Below, piece after piece: positions 25,545 through 35,256 of a DNA stretch of 64,000 bases. Numbering within the stretch: the first letter of the stretch is position 1; every line of letters starts with the position of its first letter. A program made the translations under genes and the position numbers. The stretch is from an uncultured Synechococcus sp. (GTDB taxonomy: Bacteria > Cyanobacteriota > Cyanobacteriia > Phormidesmidales > Phormidesmidaceae). The notes under the pieces are model-generated. The model saw only the letters and a program-made list of their open reading frames with translations. It was not told the origin of the DNA and ran no database searches. The stretch covers positions 1 to 64,000 of the forward strand of contig CALDSK010000325.1 in assembly GCA_937911865.1 (NCBI GenBank), given 5' to 3'.

Positions 25545-26798
25545 TTATTCTCGACCCAGCGTATGTCGCAGCCAGCGGAGAGCTTCGTCTCTTGTGCTAA
25601 TTTGACCTTCGGCCTGAGCCTGTTCAACGGCTTTGAGCAGTTTGCCTAGTTCGGGGCCTGGTTTGATGTCTAGCTGCTTCATGATATCAATGCCGGTAAT
25701 GAGTCCGGTCGCATGCGCAATAGCATCTGTAGGATCTAAAAACCTGTTGATCAGGCGCTTAATTCGGCTGGCATCAATACCTTGCGATAGTGCAAGGAGT
25801 GAGACGGCTGGAAACTTTTCTCCGGCTAGCTTAAAAAGAAAAAACTGCTCTGCCCGGCTTAGCTCTCTATGCTGCATTTTATTGAGAGCTGGTTGCACCT
25901 GTAGCAGGCAAAGCATCACCTGGATTTCAGCGCGGCTGTAGGATAGGGTCGTCAGCTCGGTTTGGGCCGTTTTTATTTTAGCTGGGAGTAAGCGACTCAC
26001 TTTTGCTGCTTTGATCCAGCTGCGATGAAACCCGGCAGGAACTGGCTTTAGCCATTGTTTCAGACGCTCTACGTATCTTGGCTGAGTCGTTTGGAGTTGA
26101 GACAATGCATTATCAATTTCGGCAATTTGTTCAATACTCTGCGCTGTGAAGTGCGGCAGACAGTAGTGTAAAAGTCGGTGTGCGAGAATAGCTGGAAGCT
26201 GCGTTGTTCCAGCCTGTGTGCTTAGCAAAGCATCTAGCTCGCTGCGGACTCTTTCAATTGAGGCTTTCTGTAGTTGAGGCGCCAGTTTATGGATAGCTGC
26301 CCGCGTTTTCTCTTCTATTGTGAAGTTGAGCTGTGCGGCTTGGCGGTAGCCTCGCATCAGGCGCAAAGGATCAGCCGCTAAGTTCTCTGGGCTGATCATA
26401 CGGACTGTCTTAGTGGCTATATCGGCTTTGCCGCCGAGCGGATCGATGAAGGTTTCACTGAAGGGGTGATAGGCGATCGCATTAATCGTAAAATCTCGCC
26501 TGCGCAAATCCGCTTCTAAACTCTCACCCTGCTGCTGTGCAAAGTCCACAGTGACTTGCTCAAATACAACCCTAGCTATTTTTCTATCGGCGTCTAAAAC
26601 GACGAAACCAGCGCCATAGCGCTTTGCCAGACTAGAGGCTGTTTCTATGGCGTTGTTGGGTAGTACAAAATCTAAGTCTAAATAATTAGACTGACGTTGG
26701 ATCAGCCGATCTCGAACGCTGCCGCCCACTAAACAAGCATTTTGGGGCAAAAGCTCAAGTTTGAAGGGCCAAGTTTCAGGGCGAAAAGGGGAACACAC
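25545..26798 (-). CDS. cca: CCA tRNA nucleotidyltransferase / polynucleotide adenylyltransferase
   Basis: A 417-residue class II nucleotidyltransferase. CLVGGSVRDRL is the nucleotide-binding loop, LDLDFVLP holds the catalytic carboxylates, and ADLRRRDFTINAIAYHP, the DPLGGKADI turn and DPLRLMRGYRQAAQL complete the head and neck. It adds or repairs the 3' CCA of tRNAs, needed here because the tmRNA gene in this window does not encode CCA. Some cyanobacteria split CC and A addition between two enzymes, and this protein could be either. The annotated start is GTG 26798, only 51 bp from divergent ycf34. Confidence 0.88.
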   Translation of the reverse strand: MCSPFRPETWPFKLELLPQNACLVGGSVRDRLIQRQSNYLDLDFVLPNNAIETASSLAKRYGAGFVVLDADRKIARVVFEQVTVDFAQQQGESLEADLRRRDFTINAIAYHPFSETFIDPLGGKADIATKTVRMISPENLAADPLRLMRGYRQAAQLNFTIEEKTRAAIHKLAPQLQKASIERVRSELDALLSTQAGTTQLPAILAHRLLHYCLPHFTAQSIEQIAEIDNALSQLQTTQPRYVERLKQWLKPVPAGFHRSWIKAAKVSRLLPAKIKTAQTELTTLSYSRAEIQVMLCLLQVQPALNKMQHRELSRAEQFFLFKLAGEKFPAVSLLALSQGIDASRIKRLINRFLDPTDAIAHATGLITGIDIMKQLDIKPGPELGKLLKAVEQAQAEGQISTRDEALRWLRHTLGRE

Positions 26799-26849
26799 TT
26801 AAAAATCTTACGCTACAGTGAAACAAAGCTACCGCAGAGGTTTGAACCG

Positions 26850-27131
26850 ATGTGTATTTGCGTTAACTGTGACTATGTGGACAAATGCGTGACCTATCAC
26901 GCTGTGGAAACGAATCATCAGCAGCCTCACCTTAGCGAAACCCCTAGCTTTGAGCCTAATAATCCGACGATTAATGCCAATATCATGCTGCCTAAGGTGG
27001 AGGTACAGGGTGATCAGATTTTGCAAGAATCGGAATTCGGCTTCGAGTACGATGTGGTGGGCTGCGACAGCTTTAAGAAATCGATGGGCAAGTGGGCCAG
27101 TCTGAGACCCGGTGAAGCTATTCCAACTTAG
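26850..27131 (+). CDS. ycf34: Ycf34 iron-sulfur protein
   Basis: A 93-residue protein beginning MCICVNCDYVDKC, the four-cysteine N-terminus of Ycf34, with the conserved tail EYDVVGCDSFKKSMGKW. In Synechocystis, Ycf34 binds an Fe-S cluster and is needed for normal photosynthetic electron transport. ATG 26850 puts the cysteine motif at the N-terminus and has GCAGAGG about 9 bp upstream; the longer open frame from 26742 overlaps cca and is not used. Three 15-bp tandem units start at its stop codon. Confidence 0.92.
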   Translation: MCICVNCDYVDKCVTYHAVETNHQQPHLSETPSFEPNNPTINANIMLPKVEVQGDQILQESEFGFEYDVVGCDSFKKSMGKWASLRPGEAIPT

Positions 27132-27174
27132 CTGTTCCGACTTTACCTGTTCCGACTTTAGCTGTCTCGAACCT
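27130..27174 (+). repeat. Three 15-bp tandem units after ycf34
   Basis: Units at 27130-27144, 27145-27159 and 27160-27174 share the core GCTGTTCCGACTTT with few changes in the third. They overlap the end of ycf34 and precede the kinase gene. Confidence 0.85.
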
Positions 27175-27248
27175 CAACTTGCCTTGGTTTAGCTCGTACA
27201 AAGCCAGTTGAGATAAGTTCAGCCCTAAATTTGTGGGATGCTGAAGCC

Positions 27249-29447
27249 ATGGTCTACTGTCCAAATTCTGAGTGTCCTCAGCCGCAAAATGCGTCAACAG
27301 CAAAATTTTGTCAGACCTGTGGAACACCATTAATTCTACACGGTCGATATCGATTGCTTTCCCTGCTGGGTCAGGGGGGATTTGGTCGAACGCTTCTGGC
27401 TGAACAGGTAGGGGCTGAACAGGTAGGAGCTGAACAAGTAGGATCCGAACAAGAAAGAGCTGTTCGTTCAGCGCCTTCCGCTGACAGACGCTGTGTGGTT
27501 AAGCAGCTGCATCGCAAGGCGGTGACCGATTCCTTAGATTTTATTGATGAGGCTGAGCGACTACGTAAGCTAGGCGAACATCCGCAGATTCCCAGGCTGA
27601 TAGACGATTTTGAGAATAATTTGGGTCAGTTCTTGGTGCAAGAGTTCGCACCCGGGAGAAATTTGCAGCAGCAGGTTGAGCAGAAGGGACCCTGGGATGA
27701 AGCGGAGGTGCGATCGCTTCTAAAGTCTCTGAGTATCGTTCTTCAGTACGTTCACAGCTTTCAAATCATTCACCGTGATATTAAGCCCGCTAATATCGTT
27801 GCGGCCAATCCCCCTGCCCAATCACCGCAACGTTCTCGCTCTCCTATGCTGGTAGACTTTGGGTCTGCTAAATGGGTGCGCCAAGCGCCCGCCCAAACAG
27901 TTATCGGCAGCGCCGGTTATGCCTCTCCTGAGCAGTCGATGGGGCAGGCGACCTATGCTAGCGATATTTATAGTTTGGGTTTGACCTGTTTGTATCTGCT
28001 GACGGGGATTCATCCGTTTCAGCTTTACTCAGCTGTGGAAGACCGCTGGGTTTGGCAAGACTACTTAAGCTCGCCGTTGGAGCCCAGGCTGGTGCAGGTG
28101 CTCAATCAAATGGTGGCCCGCTCTTTGCAGCAGCGCTATGAGTCTGCCGATCAGGTGTTGTTGGACTTACAGTTTTCTCAAAATTTACGGTTGAACGCAC
28201 CTCAACAGCTGATTGCAGAAGCCAAAAAGACAGCTGAAAAGACAGTGTTACCCGGACTGAAAAACCTGCAGAAAACGGAAGGCAGTGCGGTTTTGTCTCG
28301 ACTAAAGCTAGGTAGCGGCGCTCGGTCTAGTAAGGTTTCGAGATCGCTTTTGACAGGTAAGGCTCATCCGCTAACGCCTGCTCAAGTTTGGCTGCGAAAG
28401 CATCGGCTAGCAGTGGATACAGGGTTGATTAAATCGCTAGCTGTCAGTGCTGATGCGAAAATGCTGGCGAGCGGTAGCAGCGATGGTTCGGTGCGGCTGT
28501 GGCAATTGTCAAGCGCTAAGCTGATCCATACGTTTGAGCGACGACGCTTTGTCGGTTCTGGGCACAGCAGCGCTGTGACCGCACTGGCTTTTCATCCTGA
28601 CAATCGGGCGCTTTATAGCGCTAGTGAAGATGGCACCATAAAAGAGTGGGACGCTGATGGCCAGCAGCTGCTCAATACGCTGCCAGTAGCTGGCTGGACG
28701 CCGACAGATTTGGTAGTGACGCCCGACGGCGGGCAGCTAATGAGTGCGAATCGTGACGGCAAGATTGTGGTTTGGGAAATTGCTTCACTATTGCCTGTGG
28801 CTCAGCTGACACAGCACCAGCGAAGTGTAAATGCGCTAGCACTCGCCAGCCGCTGGTCTAACTCAGGGACTTACCTGGGCGATCTGCTGGCGAGTGCTAG
28901 CGATGATGGCACGGTGAAACTCTGGCGGCCGACCCATGATGCAGGCCAAACATTACAGCTAGCAAAAACGCTAAATCTCCGTCATGAATTGGCTAGTGAA
29001 AAAAGCAGCATTTCAAAAGAGGTGAGAGCTGTGGCGATCGCTCTTCAGCCTGTAACACACCAGACGTACCAGCTTGCTGTCGCGGCTAGTACAGGTGCAT
29101 TGCTGACATGCCAAATAAATGAATACCTGGAGCTTTCTGAGCCGGCTTGTTTGCATCGGTTCTCTGCTCCTATCAGGGCAATTGCCCTGGGAATAGACCC
29201 GCAGAGTAATCAGCAAGGCCAGCGCCATGACGGCTGCTTAGCGGTGGCCACTGAAGATAGCGTGCTGACTTTGTGGCAGTTGAATAGTGGGTCGTTAAAT
29301 AGTAGTGAGCCGTCAAATACTGGTGAGTGTGTGGCTCAGTTAGCGCATGATTGGGGCTTGAGTGCGATCGCATTTACACCGGATGGGCGATCGCTAATTG
29401 CCGCTAGCGACGACGAAACAATTTCCTTTTGGCAGCGTGAGTCCTGA
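27249..29447 (+). CDS. Zinc-ribbon, Ser/Thr protein kinase and WD40 repeat protein
   Basis: About 732 residues. An N-terminal four-Cys ribbon (CPNSECPQ, FCQTCG) leads to a Hanks-type kinase: glycine loop LGQGGFGRT, Lys in VVKQL, catalytic HRDIKPANI, metal-binding VDFGSAKW and a GYASPEQS activation segment. After a linker come about six WD40 units (DGSVRLWQLSS, DGTIKEWDADG, DGKIVVWEIAS, DGTVKLWRPT, then DETISFWQRE). This layout is common in cyanobacterial Spk kinases. A GAEQV repeat sits between the glycine loop and the catalytic Lys. Active kinase residues are intact; substrates are unknown. ATG 27249 is used. Confidence 0.88.
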   Translation: MVYCPNSECPQPQNASTAKFCQTCGTPLILHGRYRLLSLLGQGGFGRTLLAEQVGAEQVGAEQVGSEQERAVRSAPSADRRCVVKQLHRKAVTDSLDFIDEAERLRKLGEHPQIPRLIDDFENNLGQFLVQEFAPGRNLQQQVEQKGPWDEAEVRSLLKSLSIVLQYVHSFQIIHRDIKPANIVAANPPAQSPQRSRSPMLVDFGSAKWVRQAPAQTVIGSAGYASPEQSMGQATYASDIYSLGLTCLYLLTGIHPFQLYSAVEDRWVWQDYLSSPLEPRLVQVLNQMVARSLQQRYESADQVLLDLQFSQNLRLNAPQQLIAEAKKTAEKTVLPGLKNLQKTEGSAVLSRLKLGSGARSSKVSRSLLTGKAHPLTPAQVWLRKHRLAVDTGLIKSLAVSADAKMLASGSSDGSVRLWQLSSAKLIHTFERRRFVGSGHSSAVTALAFHPDNRALYSASEDGTIKEWDADGQQLLNTLPVAGWTPTDLVVTPDGGQLMSANRDGKIVVWEIASLLPVAQLTQHQRSVNALALASRWSNSGTYLGDLLASASDDGTVKLWRPTHDAGQTLQLAKTLNLRHELASEKSSISKEVRAVAIALQPVTHQTYQLAVAASTGALLTCQINEYLELSEPACLHRFSAPIRAIALGIDPQSNQQGQRHDGCLAVATEDSVLTLWQLNSGSLNSSEPSNTGECVAQLAHDWGLSAIAFTPDGRSLIAASDDETISFWQRES
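27399..27458 (+). repeat. Four 15-bp in-frame repeats inside the kinase domain
   Basis: Three close copies (27399-27413, 27414-27428, 27429-27443) and one diverged copy (27444-27458) encode AEQVG-type pentapeptides between the glycine loop and the catalytic lysine. Confidence 0.88.
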
Positions 29448-29483
29448 CTTTATTTTAATGTCCAGATTTCAGTGTTCAGCTTT

Positions 29484-31073
29484 CTAACGACCTAGCTTTT
29501 CTCGAATACGGTTGGCCAGCAGTCCAGCTTCTGGAATTCTTAGCACAAAGGCCAGCAGTGCAAAGGTGGCCATACCCATAGCACCTGCTATGCATAGCTG
29601 AATCAGGTTGACGACAAAGCCATCGGTGCCGATGATGCTGGCTAAACCACCTTGCGTGAGCCAGCAAGAGAGACCTGCGAGAAAGCTGGCTACGGTAATA
29701 GTTGCCAGCGTTTTGGTCCATTCAAAAATCGGCAGTCCGTCGATCTTGCGGGCCAGAAAAAAGGTCATGGCTATTAGGGAAACAATGTTGACGCCAATTG
29801 TCGCAAAGACCAATCCAGGCGCACCCAATCCTAAGACTCTGAAAAATATCCAGTCGAATAGAGCGTTGAAGCCGATATTGACAAGGCTGATATTGAAGGG
29901 CGTTTTGCCATCACCGAGCGCGTAGAAAACGCGAACCATAACGTCGCGGGCGAGATAGACAAACATTCCTAACCCATAGGCAAAAAGAATGCTAGTGACG
30001 ATGCGAACATCTTCTTCGCCAAAATTACCGCGTTCATAGGCGACTCGGACAATAGGCCGAGCCAGCGTCATAACCAATGCACTCATCGGCAACATAGTGA
30101 GGCCGACTAGGACCAAGCTTTGGCGAATGCGCTGCTTGAGCTCGGGCCATTGAGCCGGTTCGGTAAGGCGAGAGAAGATAGGTAGAAACGGCACTAGCAC
30201 AATGTTTGAGACAATGCCTAGCGGTGCTTGAACCAGTAGATTGGCAAACCCTAAAGAGGCAGCAGCGCCGTCAATAGCCGTCGCGAAATATAAGTCGGTG
30301 GCAACGTTAATTTGAAAGGTGCCAGAGGCAAAAGTTGCTGGAGCCAAAACTTTCATCACATCTCGAACGCCACGGTCTTTGAAGTTGAAGCCAGGTCGGG
30401 GTCGCCCTAACCCAGCTTTCCACAGAGCCGGTACCTGAATTAGCCACTGCAAAATAGCGCCCACCAGCGTGCCCGCTGCGAGGACCATTCCACCGGTAAT
30501 AGCCACCTGAGGATCGCTGATATCGCCACCTGAAAAGAGCCAAAAGGCACCGAGTGCAACGATGACCGCGCTACTGGAGAGCAGTGGACTGCCTGAGGGC
30601 GGCCAGTATTGGTCTGCCGCATTTAGCGTGCCAAATCCGATGACAATGAAGGCGGCGAATACGGTGATTGGTGCCATGATGCGCAGCTGTGCAACTGCGA
30701 TCGCCTGCGTTGCCGGATTTGCATCTTGACCAAAGATAGTAATAATTTGTGGGGCAAATATTCCGATAAGCAGCGTCACTACAATCAGTACAACCCCAAT
30801 CAGGGTAGTGACAGTTTCCACCAAAGAGGCAATGTCTTCTTTCTTGCGTTTGGCAACAACGCTGACAATTGCACTATGGAAGGGGCCATTAATACCGCCC
30901 AATAAGACGAGCAGAAAGCCTGGAATGACATAGGCGATCGCATAGGCATCGGTAATGGGTCCTACACCGAATGAGGCGGCAATAACCGCTTCTCTAAGCA
31001 GTCCAAATACCTTACTGAGCAGCGTGGCAGCGGCCACAATTCCTGCAATTCCTGCCAGCGATCGCTTACCCAA
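29484..31073 (-). CDS. murJ: Lipid II flippase MurJ (MviN)
   Basis: A 529-residue multi-pass protein of about 14 helices. The start (SLAGIAGIVAAATLLSKVFG, LLREAVIAASFG, ITDAYAIAYVIPGFL) and the internal ARDVMVRVFYALGDGKTPF are diagnostic for MurJ. It flips lipid-linked peptidoglycan precursor across the cytoplasmic membrane, downstream of MraY (also in this window) and MurG. It stands between the kinase gene and the phn transporter, with 118 bp before phnE on the same strand but no evidence of shared function. Confidence 0.93.
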   Translation of the reverse strand: MGKRSLAGIAGIVAAATLLSKVFGLLREAVIAASFGVGPITDAYAIAYVIPGFLLVLLGGINGPFHSAIVSVVAKRKKEDIASLVETVTTLIGVVLIVVTLLIGIFAPQIITIFGQDANPATQAIAVAQLRIMAPITVFAAFIVIGFGTLNAADQYWPPSGSPLLSSSAVIVALGAFWLFSGGDISDPQVAITGGMVLAAGTLVGAILQWLIQVPALWKAGLGRPRPGFNFKDRGVRDVMKVLAPATFASGTFQINVATDLYFATAIDGAAASLGFANLLVQAPLGIVSNIVLVPFLPIFSRLTEPAQWPELKQRIRQSLVLVGLTMLPMSALVMTLARPIVRVAYERGNFGEEDVRIVTSILFAYGLGMFVYLARDVMVRVFYALGDGKTPFNISLVNIGFNALFDWIFFRVLGLGAPGLVFATIGVNIVSLIAMTFFLARKIDGLPIFEWTKTLATITVASFLAGLSCWLTQGGLASIIGTDGFVVNLIQLCIAGAMGMATFALLAFVLRIPEAGLLANRIREKLGR

Positions 31074-31191
31074 AATATCTCCTTTGCATCTCTTTTATGC
31101 TGTGCCATCTGCAAAAGACGGCCTGTCGTAAAAATTGATTAAAAATGATCAAACCCCATTTAATCACTTCACCGGTTTGACACCGCTTTTC

Positions 31192-33009
31192 TTATCGAAC
31201 GGCCTGTCTCATCCAACCGCTGACGAAGTCCACTCCTATCGTCAGCAAAATAAACACCGTTATCGTGGCCGCGAGTCCGCTGTAGTCGAAGCTGCTGAGC
31301 TGCTCTGTCATCAGCCGTCCAAGCCCCCCCGCGCCGACTAGCCCGACAATCACAGTCTCGCGCAAGCACACCTCCCAGCGGTAAAGACCGTAGGCCAAAA
31401 AGCGCGATAGATTCGCCGGTAAAATGCCGTAGAAGATAAGGCTAGTACTAGAAGCGCCAAGCGATCGCAATGCTCGAACAGGCCCATCGGGCAAATTCTC
31501 ATTCACTTCTGCCATCAGCCGGCCTAAGATCCCAAAGTTATGAATCGCTAACGCTACCGCACCTGGCCAGATCCCTGGAAACATCCCGTACAGAATCACC
31601 AGCGCCAGAATCGGTGCTGGAATTGCTCTAGCAGCTAGCAAAACAAGCCGCGCGACAATCATCAGCCCGTGGCCTATGCTCCATCGTCTCGCTTCGCCGG
31701 ACGCCCTGAGTAGCCCCCCAGGCAAGAAGAAATTCTGAGCCGCAGGAAACGAAAATAAAACGCCGCCAAGGCCTGCAAGCGTTATGGCAATTACAGACAT
31801 CGCCACTGTCTGTACAGCTAGAGGAAATAGAGCCCAAGAGAATTCTGGCAGGACCTGCGTGGGACTTACCTGTTTAGCCAAGTCTTGAAGCAGTATCCAC
31901 GCTCTGTCTAACCGGCTCCAGTCGAGACCGAGATAGGCAAAACAAAGGGGAATGGAGAGGGCGATCGCGACAAGAGACCCTCTAATAAATGTTTGCTTGG
32001 GTAAACGGATTTTCAGCCAAGCCGGATGCCTGCTGAGGTTACTTCGATTTGCATCAATAGCGATCGGCTCGGCATCTATATGTGGTTGCTCTGCATATGG
32101 TTGTTTTGCGGTCCTCTGCGACTGCTTTGCGGCGTTTTGCGGCTGCTTTACAGTGTTACGCCTCTGTCGTCCTATATCCATACGACTAACGAAGCCCATC
32201 TGCCTACGTAGCTGCGCGCTCCAGAGGTCTACGGCACCGTTGAGCAAAATTAGCGCATAAAAGCCTGTCCAAAGCTGTTCGTACCGCAAAGACTGCAAGC
32301 TCAGAAAAATTTGATAGCCCAGTCCACCAGCGCCAATTACACCCAGCACTGCGGCTGCTCGTAGCGAGCATTCAAAACGATAAAAGCTGTAGGAAATAAG
32401 ATTTGGCAGTGCTTGTGGCAAATGTCCATATAAAAAAGCTGCATCCGGTCGCACGCCGCTGTTCACCAATGCCTTCAAAGGCGCGGTCGGCGTTTCGTCT
32501 AAAATTTCAGCAAAGACTTTTGCCGTAATAGCACCGAACGGAATGGCGATCGCTAGGACCCCCACTAAAGGATCAAGGCCTAATATGTTGAGTAGTAACA
32601 GACCCCAAATCAGCTCGTGAATGGCGCGAGGGATCGCTAGAGCGCCCCGACCGCTTCGCCAAATACTTCTTCCAATCAGCCCAGGACAGCAAGTCTGCCA
32701 CCATACTTCAGAGCTGAGAATCCCAGCTAGCAGGCCTATTATTAGGCTAAATGCGGTTCCACAGATCGCAAAAGCCAGCGTTGTGAGGGTGGCTTTTGCA
32801 ATGATGCTAATAAATACGCTATCTGTTGCTGGATGAACGATAGCAAGCAAAAACTGACCAATCAGGGAAAAGCCGTTCCAGTTAAAAATGGGCCTTTGCT
32901 CTAGGCCCAATAGGCCTAAGCCGAAAACCCTCAAGCCTGCTATCCAGAGCGATCCTGCCAGGAGCCCTAGCCACAATCCTAGTGCTAAAGGTTTAGGCGG
33001 TGGTTTCAC
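31192..33009 (-). CDS. phnE: Phosphonate/phosphite ABC transporter permease, fused PhnE-PhnE
   Basis: About 605 residues made of two homologous permease halves. Each half has a PhnE-type core: ALAIPRAIHELIWGLLLLNI with LGVIGAGGLGYQIFLSLQSL in the first, and ARAIPAPILALVILYGMFPG with VGLVGAGGLGRLMTEQLSSF in the second. They are joined by a basic Gln/Ala-rich linker (about 295-345). Usually PhnE works as a homodimer or a pair of genes, so the fusion supplies both halves in one chain. GTG 33009 is chosen, overlapping the phnC stop by 17 bp; a longer frame to 33096 would overlap phnC by over 100 bp. It is the third gene of phnDCE. Confidence 0.88.
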   Translation of the reverse strand: MKPPPKPLALGLWLGLLAGSLWIAGLRVFGLGLLGLEQRPIFNWNGFSLIGQFLLAIVHPATDSVFISIIAKATLTTLAFAICGTAFSLIIGLLAGILSSEVWWQTCCPGLIGRSIWRSGRGALAIPRAIHELIWGLLLLNILGLDPLVGVLAIAIPFGAITAKVFAEILDETPTAPLKALVNSGVRPDAAFLYGHLPQALPNLISYSFYRFECSLRAAAVLGVIGAGGLGYQIFLSLQSLRYEQLWTGFYALILLNGAVDLWSAQLRRQMGFVSRMDIGRQRRNTVKQPQNAAKQSQRTAKQPYAEQPHIDAEPIAIDANRSNLSRHPAWLKIRLPKQTFIRGSLVAIALSIPLCFAYLGLDWSRLDRAWILLQDLAKQVSPTQVLPEFSWALFPLAVQTVAMSVIAITLAGLGGVLFSFPAAQNFFLPGGLLRASGEARRWSIGHGLMIVARLVLLAARAIPAPILALVILYGMFPGIWPGAVALAIHNFGILGRLMAEVNENLPDGPVRALRSLGASSTSLIFYGILPANLSRFLAYGLYRWEVCLRETVIVGLVGAGGLGRLMTEQLSSFDYSGLAATITVFILLTIGVDFVSGWMRQAVR

Positions 33010-33769
33010 AGAGGTTATAGAGTTCAGTGAGCTGTTGATCGTCAATAGAGGCGGCGGGCACGTCAAAGACGATGTGTCCGCGTCTAAGGCCGACAATGCG
33101 ATCGCAATACGCCTTCGCTAGTCTGACAGTATGCAGACTGACGAGAAGCGTTCGGCGTCTTTGCGTCAGCGCACACAGCTGTTGCATCATATCGTCTGCG
33201 CGCGCCGGGTCAACGCTTGCAACCGGCTCATCTGCCAACACAACTTTTGGGTTTTGCACCATTACCCGTGCCAAAGCGACTCGCTGCTGCTGTCCACCCG
33301 ATAGTCGCTCAGTTCGAGCGTGCAGCTTGTCTGCTAAGCCTAGCTGCTCAAGCACCTGCCTTGCGACATCCACCTGCTGCGGCCAAACCAGCGACCACAG
33401 TGCTTTCCACAGTGGCCATCGACCTAAATGTCCGGCGTTAACGTTATGAATGACGCTTAAATTGCTCACCAGCTGATGCTGCTGGTACACCATGCCAATC
33501 TGCCGCTGCAGCTGACGCCGCCGTCTACCGCTAAGCCTGTAGAGCGATTGACCCAGCACGCTGACCTGTCCTGACGAGGGGCTGATTGAACCATTGAACA
33601 ATTTGAGCAGCGTGCTTTTGCCGGCCCCGCTTGGCCCAACAAGTGCCACTCGCTCTCCGGGTGCGATCGCCAAGCTTACACAATCTAGAGCAACTACTGA
33701 GCCAAATCGACAGGTCACATTTTCGAGTGCTAACGCCTCAGCTGCTGCGTCAGTCGCTGATTTTGCCAA
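32993..33769 (-). CDS. phnC: Phosphonate/phosphite ABC transporter ATPase
   Basis: A 258-residue ATPase. Walker A GPSGAGKSTLLKL, Q-loop MVYQQHQLVSNLSVIHNV, signature LSGGQQQRVALARVMVQNP, Walker B VVLADEPVASVDP and switch His (VSLHTV) are intact. The QHQLVxxLSVxxNV stretch is typical of PhnC. It energises uptake of phosphonate or phosphite with PhnD and PhnE. The apparent start is TTG 33769, overlapping the phnD stop by 20 bp, so the three genes are tightly coupled. No C-P lyase or phosphite dehydrogenase gene is in the window. Confidence 0.92.
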   Translation of the reverse strand: MAKSATDAAAEALALENVTCRFGSVVALDCVSLAIAPGERVALVGPSGAGKSTLLKLFNGSISPSSGQVSVLGQSLYRLSGRRRRQLQRQIGMVYQQHQLVSNLSVIHNVNAGHLGRWPLWKALWSLVWPQQVDVARQVLEQLGLADKLHARTERLSGGQQQRVALARVMVQNPKVVLADEPVASVDPARADDMMQQLCALTQRRRTLLVSLHTVRLAKAYCDRIVGLRRGHIVFDVPAASIDDQQLTELYNLCETTA

Positions 33770-34727
33770 TCTCTCGACCTACCGCTTCAATCTGAGCATA
33801 GTTGTCGTTCTCCGTTTCAATGAACGCCTGTGCTCCAAACAGATCTAAAATCTCAGCTTCTTCAGGATCGCTCGCATCTAATTCCAGCAAAGCTGCCTGA
33901 ATTTGCTCGGTAAAGCCGTCGCCTAGCTTCTCGTCGACTGCCTCCGTGTTGGCAACCCAGTGGTAGTCGTAATAGGCGGGGGTTTGCCAGATAGCTTCAA
34001 CTTTGCTTTGATCGATCTCACCTTCAGCCATCCGGTCTAGCCAGACTTGCTCATTGAGCGCACCGACTTCATAGCTGCCAGCTTCTACGAGCTTAATCGT
34101 CGCGTCATGCGATCCCGAAAATCCTGGTTCACCGTTGAAGTCCGAGAGCGCAACGTCCGCTTCAGCCAAAAAGTGCTGAGGCATTAAGCGACCAGATGTA
34201 GATGACTCTGAGCCGAAAGTGATAGTTTTTCCCTCAAGTGCTGATAGCTCTTCTATGTCGCTGATAGGGTCTAAGTCTGCGTTGGCATTGGCTATAAAGA
34301 CGCTATGGAACTCGGCGTCGATGTCTCTTTGTGCGATCGCTTCTGCTTCAGGAACCTGAAGTCTAGCCTGTACCCCGGTAAGTCCCCCAAACCAAACGAG
34401 ATCTAGATCCCCAACCTTAAATGCGGTAACTGCTGCGGTGTAGTCTGTCACCGGCTGGTACGTCACAGGAACACCGAGTTCAGCACTGAGATAGTCAGTC
34501 AATATGCCATAGAGGCGCTGAAGCTTTTCGGGATCTTGGTCAGGAATTGCGCCAACGGTCAGGGTCGCATCCTCTATTGCTGTCTCAGTATTTGCCTGTG
34601 TACTTGCTTGTGTATTCGGCTGTTCAGCATTCTGGGACGTGCAGCCCCAGCTCAGCGCTGCTGCAAACACCAGCCCGCACAGGGGGTGAAGCACCGAGTT
34701 TTTGAAGCGTTTCGTCGCTAAGGCCAT
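33750..34727 (-). CDS. phnD: Phosphonate/phosphite-binding lipoprotein
   Basis: A 325-residue solute-binding protein. The lipobox (AAALSWGC, Cys29) predicts a lipid-anchored periplasmic protein. The PhnD/PtxB core follows: LTVGAIPDQDPEKLQRLYG, GVPVTYQPVTDYTAAVTAFK, DLDLVWFGGLTGVQA, then ITFGSESSTSGRLMPQHFL. The ligand (phosphonate, phosphite or methylphosphonate) cannot be told by eye. It is the first gene of the phnDCE operon. ATG 34727 gives a normal signal sequence; a start 30 bp further upstream is possible. Confidence 0.92.
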   Translation of the reverse strand: MALATKRFKNSVLHPLCGLVFAAALSWGCTSQNAEQPNTQASTQANTETAIEDATLTVGAIPDQDPEKLQRLYGILTDYLSAELGVPVTYQPVTDYTAAVTAFKVGDLDLVWFGGLTGVQARLQVPEAEAIAQRDIDAEFHSVFIANANADLDPISDIEELSALEGKTITFGSESSTSGRLMPQHFLAEADVALSDFNGEPGFSGSHDATIKLVEAGSYEVGALNEQVWLDRMAEGEIDQSKVEAIWQTPAYYDYHWVANTEAVDEKLGDGFTEQIQAALLELDASDPEEAEILDLFGAQAFIETENDNYAQIEAVGREIGKISD

Positions 34728-34824
34728 ACTAGAATCTACCGAATTTTTTGGCGGCACATCAGCATATCAAGTTTTGAAAGAGGCCTCAACCGCATTCCAT
34801 CTTCACCCCCACATTTACTCGGAT

Positions 34825-34856
34825 AGTCGGTTACTTGAGCAGTCGGTTACTTGAGT
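34825..34856 (+). repeat. 16-bp tandem duplication
   Basis: AGTCGGTTACTTGAGC at 34825-34840 is repeated at 34841-34856 with one change in the last base. Confidence 0.88.
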
Positions 34857-35256
34857 AGCAGGCGTAAAAAATGCGACGTGGGCAATTGGTCTCATCATGC
34901 TTTGCTCCAGATACTGCAATAATTCGCGTCCGGAAGCACTTTTGTCGGTTCATATCGCTGAGACTCAGAGGGCGTACCCTCATGGTCAACGCCTAGACGA
35001 TGGCGTTGACAGGAAGTTTTCCCCAGGCGACGCATCTGAATGGTTCACTCAGGTAGCCCTTATATGAACCGGCTCAAAAGCCATCGAAGTTATTCTCTTA
35101 TCGCTTTGAGATATCTCCTGAGTTTGTTACCCATAAGAGAGCTGCTGAGATATATCCAGTACTTCAATCGCTTGGAATCCTTAACTAGTAAGGAATCAGC
35201 AGATCTTCTCTAATAGGTAATGCCCATAAGCGCAAGTATTCTTTTTCTTTGGCTGT

